A program made the translations under genes and the position numbers. The notes below the pieces were generated by a model, which saw only the letters and a list, made by a program, of their open reading frames with translations, searched no databases and was not told the origin of the DNA. A stretch of DNA of 18,861 nt from Elusimicrobiota bacterium (GTDB taxonomy: Bacteria; Elusimicrobiota; Elusimicrobia; Elusimicrobiales; UBA9959): positions 1 through 18,861 of the forward strand of contig DNQL01000008.1 of the NCBI GenBank assembly GCA_003500765.1. Direction: 5' to 3'. This document shows positions 11,901-17,900 of the stretch, piece by piece; position 1 is the stretch's first letter; each line of letters opens with the position of its first letter.

Positions 11901-14900
11901 GGTTGGCGCCGCTGGTCTGCCTGACGCGGACATAAACCCTTTCCACTATGCCGCTGGGAGCGTCATAGGCCGTACCGGTTATGCGGCCGGTCTGGCTGAT
12001 ATAGCCTTTGTTCGCGGGGTAGGTCACCGTGCCGGTGGGCCGGGAAATATCGTATACGAAGTCGGCGTCGCGGACGCTGCCGTAATTCCCGGCGCCCGCG
12101 CCTTCCTCGTTGGTCGCGGCGTCGCGTGCGCGGGAAACGAAGCGGTAGGCGTGGCCGTCCTGCCATACCGGCACGCCGTAATCCTGACCTATCCAGGACC
12201 AGTCGTTGCCGGACTGCGAAGCGAAGAGCCATTTCTGGCTCTCATTCTCCGTCCAGGCGACGCCGCTCCAGTAGGTGGCTCCCTGCGTAAGGTCCTGCAG
12301 GTACACCTTCACCTGCGTAACGCCGGAACCGGCGCTGGGGTCCACCGAGGTGCCGGCTATGGAGGCGGTGGAAATGGCCTGGTAATGGACGCCTTCGGCC
12401 GGGTATACCACGGTAGTCAGCGGTTCGGTATCGTCGAACTTGAAAGAGACGGTCGAGTAGACCGTGTCATAGTTGCCCACATAGTCCCGCGAGCGGGCCT
12501 CCACGCGGTAGACGTAGCCGGAGGCCCAGGGAGTACCCGGAAAGCTGTACGAAAAAGTGCCGCTGGACTGCTGCGCCCCGGCAAAGGAGAAGGTCGTGGT
12601 GGAGAAATAAGTGTTCGGGTCGCAGGGAGGATCGCCCTCGGGATCGCATTCGTCCCAGGCACTTTCCTGGAAATTCCAATAGAGCGAACCGACCACGCGG
12701 AAGAGCCGTATATTGACCGTATTCAGCGTGTCGGCGACGTACAACTTGCGGTTGTCGAGAGCCGTACCCGATATGGCGGTCAGCGTCCTGCGGGGAGCGC
12801 TGGTCGGCACCTGTATCAGCGTCGAAGGATTCTGATTGTCTATCCAGAACACGCGCTCGGGCGAGGACAGCCCCTGGTTGGGAGCGCCCAGCGCGCTGTC
12901 CTTGGAGCGCAGGCTGACGAAATACTTGTAGCCGTTGGTCCAGAAAGCGGGCGCGAAGTTACTGCCCAGCGAGGCCGTGGAGCCCAGCACGCTGAAACTG
13001 TCCACGGGGAACCAGGCCGGATTATCCGGATCGTAGGCTTCCCACTCCGAGCCGTTCCACATGTCCTCCGGGTTTTCAGCGCCCGGCGACTGGCGCAGCA
13101 GCCGCATCTGGCCATCGGCCGGCTTCGTCCACTTGTCGTACGCGGTGCCGGTTATGGTGGCGACGGTGGAATAGATCTCGCCGTCGGCCGGGAACGTTAC
13201 CTGGGAGGACGGCCCGGTATTGTCTATCATGAAAGTGCGGCCGGTCTGTATGGCGGTCTGGACATTACCGCCCTTGTCCGTGCCACGCACGGTGCCTGTA
13301 TAGTAATTCTCGTAGTCCCAGGTGACCGCGTCGGTATTGAAAGTCCAGCTGGAGCCGGCCATCGTCGCCCCGTTCCAGACCGGGGTTTCGGTCATGCTCC
13401 AGCCCGGGCCGGCCGCGTTCCAGTAATAGGTGGTGCCGCCGGCGAGGCGCTTCAAAGCGGCGTCTACGCTCTGCAGGCCGGCGGGGCCCACGTCGGCGGC
13501 CGTGCCGTTGAGATAGGGCAGGGCGCTGTAGACGGTATTATTGGACGGCACCAGCACGCGCGAGTCAGGCGGCGAGACGTCGACGATATAGACCGAGCCC
13601 CTGTGCGGGACCTCCACCCGGTTGTTCTGCGTCCAGCGGCTGCGTATCACATATTCGCCGGTGGTCCAGGTGACGCCGGAGGCGTTGAAACTAAAAGCGT
13701 AATACTCGCCCAGGTCGCTGCCGCGCACGGCCGGGTTCCAGATCTCGCTGCCGCTGCCGCTCCAGCCGCCCAGGCCGCCGTTCATGGACTGGTCCCAGTA
13801 GCGGCTCGTTGTTTTGTTGTATATGCTCAAGACTATGGCCCATGGATTATCGGAGCGGTCCGGCCACATCCGCCCGGTTATGGAAGTAACACCGGAACCT
13901 ATAGTGCCGTGCAGCGGGGAATCCACTATGGACCAGGTGTAATCGTTGGTGGGGTCGAAGCGCTCGCCGGCGGCGGCCACTTCGGTGCGTTGGGCCGTGC
14001 TGGTCCTGGCTTTTATCACCGCGTCATAGCTGGTGCTGTAGGCCTGGACCCGGCCCAACATATCCGCGCCGGCATAACGCCAGTACAACGGGCCTACCTG
14101 CGGCTCGATCCCGATGTCTTTCCAGTAATTGGCCTCGTTGGCGGCGTGGTTGAGCAGCGAAGTGTAGCCGGGGAACTGCCAGAAATAGGACTGGGTCGCG
14201 TCATAGGGGACGTAGATCTGTATCTCGACACGGTCTATCTCGGTGCCGCCGGCCGTGGAAACGCCCTGTACCGTATCCACGGCCCGGGAATCGTAGCGCG
14301 GCCTGTTGACCGCTACCGGGGCGTACATCATGGTCTGCGGGGCCGAGGCGTCGTAGGTGAAAGTGGAGACCGCTATATAGGAGTCGCCCAGCGCCTCCTG
14401 CGCGTTGCCGGCTGAGTCCACCGCCTTGGCCCGTATGCGATAGAGCCTCTGGTCCTCCCAAGGGGGCGTGTCGGCGTAGTTCCACTCGGCGCCGCGGCCG
14501 GTATCGGTGCTGGCCTCGGTGGGGGTTACCGACACGTCCAGCCAATATTCACTGGTCCCCTCCCAGCCGACGACCGAACCTTTCCAGTAGAGCTGCGATC
14601 CAAAATTCTGCCTTATCGAGATTTTTACCGCGTTCGCGGGCACCTCCGAGCCGGGGAAAGTGTCCGTATACTCGCCCGTTATCTCGGGTAGCGAACTGAG
14701 CGCGCCGCCGTTCGGCGGATTACCTATGGCGGCCGTCGGGATATTGACGTCGTAATCGAAGGTGTTTGACCCCGACGGGACCTGCGCATTGCCGGCGATA
14801 TCCGAAGCCTTGCTCTGCACCTCGTAGCGGTGTCCGTCTATCAGGCTGGGCCGCGGGTAGGTCCAGGGCGTGGACAGCGCGCCGGGGTTTATAGGCGTGG

Positions 14901-17900
14901 CCTGCAGCAGTATGGGGCTGGCGCTGTTCTGCCAGGCGGAGCCGTTCCAGTAGGTGGTGGGCCAGGGCAGCTCGCCCTCCGTAGGACCGAGGTCCTTTAT
15001 CCATATCTGAACGCCGCTGGCCGGGATACCCGACAGGTCATCCTCGGCCTGGCCCTGCAGCGAGGACAGGCCGGAGGCGTTGTAGGCCCCACCGGCCGCC
15101 GGAGTAATGACGAGCGAGGAGGGCGCGGTCATGTCGACGGTGAAGGTCACGTCCGTCATCTGCGTCTGCACGCGGGCCACGTCGTCCCTGGCGCGCGAAC
15201 GCACCCGGAACTTGCCGGAAGTCCAGGCTATGCCGCCGTAGGACCAGTTCAGATTGGAAACGGCCAGGTTCTGCATGTTCTGGGAACTTATCCAGACCTC
15301 GGAGCCGGTATCGTCCTGCCAGAAAGCGCCGTTCCAGTACGTGTAGGGCGCCGAGAAATCCGTGGACGTGGAGCGCTTGACCGAGAGCTCCACCAGGTCC
15401 AGTCCCTTATTGTCCGAAGCCGTGCCGTAAAGGGTCCAGTTCCCCGCGCCGTATATGCCGCCGTTGGCCGGGAAAGTGGAGATAGAGGCCGGGGCCTGCA
15501 GGTCTATGGTGAAAGATATGTAATCCGTAGGATTGACGTCGGCGTCGAGGGACCGCGGCTCCGCGTTGCCGGCCTTGTCCACCGCCCGGTAGCGCACATG
15601 GTACTCGTAATTGTTTATCCAGCCCGTGGAAGGGGTTATCGTCCAGGCGTGCTCCCAGCGGTTGGCCCCCGCGTTCAGGTCCCCGCCGTCCAGGCTCACC
15701 GCGAGCGGCGTGACGGCGCCCCAGCCGGAGCCGGTGAAATACTGGCTGAGCTGCGTGGAGTAGATCGATATCTCCACCCTGTCGAGCGAACTGCCGACCG
15801 GGCCGAAGTGGCCGGTATCCCAGGCGGTGCCGGCGATGGAGGCGAGGCCGGGCAGCAGCGAGCCGGTAGCCAGGCCGGTGACCGCCGCGGTGGGCTTCTG
15901 TACGTCGTACCAGAACAGCTGGGCGGCGCTGGTGCCGACATTCGGGGTGGGGATGGACGAATCGGTCGCCCTGGCGTTGACCTGGTATTTGCGGCCGCTC
16001 ACGAAAGCGGATGGGGGCACAAGCAGCCGCCAGAAACCCGGGGCGTATATGTTGGCAGTTACCCATATCTCGCTGTTCTGCCAGGCGGAGCCGTTCCAGT
16101 AAGTAGTGCCCTGCGCCAGGTCCTGAAGCCTCACCTGCACCAGGGACGCGTCCATGTCCACCGTGCCCTGTATGGTGGTCTGCGGGCCGAGCGGGGCGGT
16201 GACGTAGCCGAGCGAGGGAGGATTGGTAACGGCCGGAGAAGGCGCCTGCAGGTCGTAGGTGAAGGTGACGGTGCTAAAAGCGGTTTCGTAGCGCAGGTAA
16301 TCCTTAGCCTGCACATTGACCTGGTATTCGGTGGCGGGGCTGCCGGTCCAGTCGAAGATGTCCGTGTAGGACCAGTTCGTGGTGCGCTGGGCGAGACCGG
16401 TGCCGAGCGTCACCCAGGCCGCCTCCGGGTCGGTTATGCCGAACTCGTTGGCCGAATCGTTCCAGTATTTATTGTCGCTATTGCGCCGCATCCTCACCCT
16501 GAGGGAATCTATCTTCACATTGTCGTAGGCCGTGCCGAAAATGCCGGTAAGCGAAGAGTAGCGGGCCCCGGAGGCCGGCATGGTAGTTATCGAAACGGGG
16601 GCGCTGACGTCCCACCAGAACGTCACGGTGGTGCGGTTGACCTCGTAGTTGGGCGACGAATTATTGCCGGAATCCACTACCCTGTCGGCTGCTACCGAAG
16701 TCATGTAATAAGTGACACCGTCGGTCATGTCGCCGGCGGTCGGGAGTATGCTCGTTCTGTTCCAGGTCACAGGAGTGCCGCCGGCCGGCGTTGGCGTACC
16801 AGGCTCGGGGTCGGGCCAGGAACCGGGATCGGACGGCACAGGACCAGGGGTCCAGCTGCCCATCCAATAAGCGTTGTCTGAATTGCGCCAGAGCACCCAT
16901 TTCACGTTGCTCACCCCGCCAAGGGCGTTATCGGAGGCCGTACCGCCTATGGCGGCGGGAATGGACTCGATGACGGAATCAGGGGACGGCACCAGAACGC
17001 GCGAATCCGGGTTCTCCGGGGGACCGGCGGCGTACAGGTCATAGTAGAAAGTGGAGGTAGACCAGTACTGCGTGTAATTGCCGGCCGAGTCCATGGTGCG
17101 GGCGTATATCACGTATCTCCGGTCATGCGACCAGCCGGGGTTGGCGTAGCTCCAGGAGACCGTGGCGCCGACCGAAGCCGAGGCCGGGGCGGTGGATATC
17201 CACTTGTTGGCGTCGTACTCATACCCGGTGGAATATGTGGTCCAGGCGGAGCCGGTCCAGTACCTGCTGGTTATGCCTTCCTCTTTTATGAAGAGTTTCA
17301 CGCCGCCCGCGTTTATGTAGTAATTATCCTTGGCGGTGCCGGAGATGGAAGGCACACTCTTGCGCCAGGTATTGTTGAGCGGCTGCAGGATCGACATCGT
17401 CGGAAGGTCGTCGTCTATCTTGAACTTGAAGTTAAGGTCGCCGGGAACGGTGGGGTTGCTCCAGTTCACGGTCTGGTCCGCGGAAGTCTGGTATTTGCCG
17501 GTCGCTCCTTTGTAGGTAAGGCCTTCGTAGGGAGCCCCGGACAGCTTGGTGTCGGCCACGGCGAACCAGGTCTCGCCGCCCGGCAGGTCGAAAAAGACCA
17601 GCCTGTAACTACCCTCAGGCAGATAAACGCCCGGGAAGGTTTTGGAGAACTCCTTGAACACATTGGTGCCGTCGCCAGTGAAAAAAGTCGTGGTGCTTAT
17701 GTAGTTGGTGACGCCGTCCGCTGAGGTTATCTTGAAACTGACGTCCTTGGCTGCGTCCTTGGATTTAGCGTAAGCGGTTAGCCCGACAAGGCCTATGCCG
17801 CCGGCCGGGACCTGGAAGATCTGCCCGATAGCGTTGGGCTGCTTGACCGACAGCGTTATCGGGAGGGAATCAGCCCCGTAAGAAGCGGACGATTCCATAC

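Larger units (their letters stand above)
1..17424 (-). repeat. Array of 45 complete Ig-like modules plus a partial 46th
   Basis: Approximate module entry points (highest coordinate): 1 17424, 2 17049, 3 16620, 4 16263, 5 15915, 6 15513, 7 15144, 8 14760, 9 14361, 10 13935, 11 13590, 12 13233, 13 12849, 14 12444, 15 12060, 16 11670, 17 11283, 18 10917, 19 10563, 20 10173, 21 9732, 22 9384, 23 9021, 24 8658, 25 8289, 26 7905, 27 7536, 28 7182, 29 6783, 30 6330, 31 5991, 32 5634, 33 5193, 34 4788, 35 4419, 36 4026, 37 3630, 38 3276, 39 2889, 40 2508, 41 2109, 42 1716, 43 1362, 44 933, 45 534, 46 126. Spacing is 339-453 nt. About 26 of 45 exits keep the G-N of D-x-A-G-N; others vary (A-T-N, L-N) or are lost. 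In SiiE-like adhesins, conserved Asp residues at such inter-domain hinges bind calcium; the same here is inference. Confidence 0.88.
12850..17424 (-). repeat. Array block I: modules 1-12
   Basis: These are the most individual modules. Modules 2 and 11 both carry P-D-S-R-V-L-V-P-S after their entry, and modules 3 and 12 share a D-P-x-x-x-A-W strand after the W-N hairpin, so a nine-module spacing already shows here. Module 4 shares L-Q-D-L-x-Q-G-x-T-Y-W with module 14. Module 2 contains a Pro/Gly-rich insertion (16771-16860). Modules 9 and 10 are degenerate at their hinges. No cysteine occurs in this block. Confidence 0.7.

Noticed and set aside
11893..14415. 840-residue plus-strand open frame
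   Set aside because: Same antisense register and same composition bias; the minus strand here encodes modules 8-15 with conserved motifs.
16771..16860. Pro/Gly-rich stretch as a possible frameshift or assembly error
   Set aside because: The flanking module 2 motifs stay in the same frame on both sides, so it is an in-frame insertion.
14830..16881. 683-residue plus-strand open frame, and similar ones at 4171-5643, 5656-7497 and 10060-11208
   Set aside because: All are antisense shadows in the same register, with no recognisable protein features.
1..17424. Possible CRISPR array or DNA-level tandem repeat
   Set aside because: The periodicity (~340-450 nt) is at protein level, with diverged nucleotides and no short identical repeats with unique spacers.
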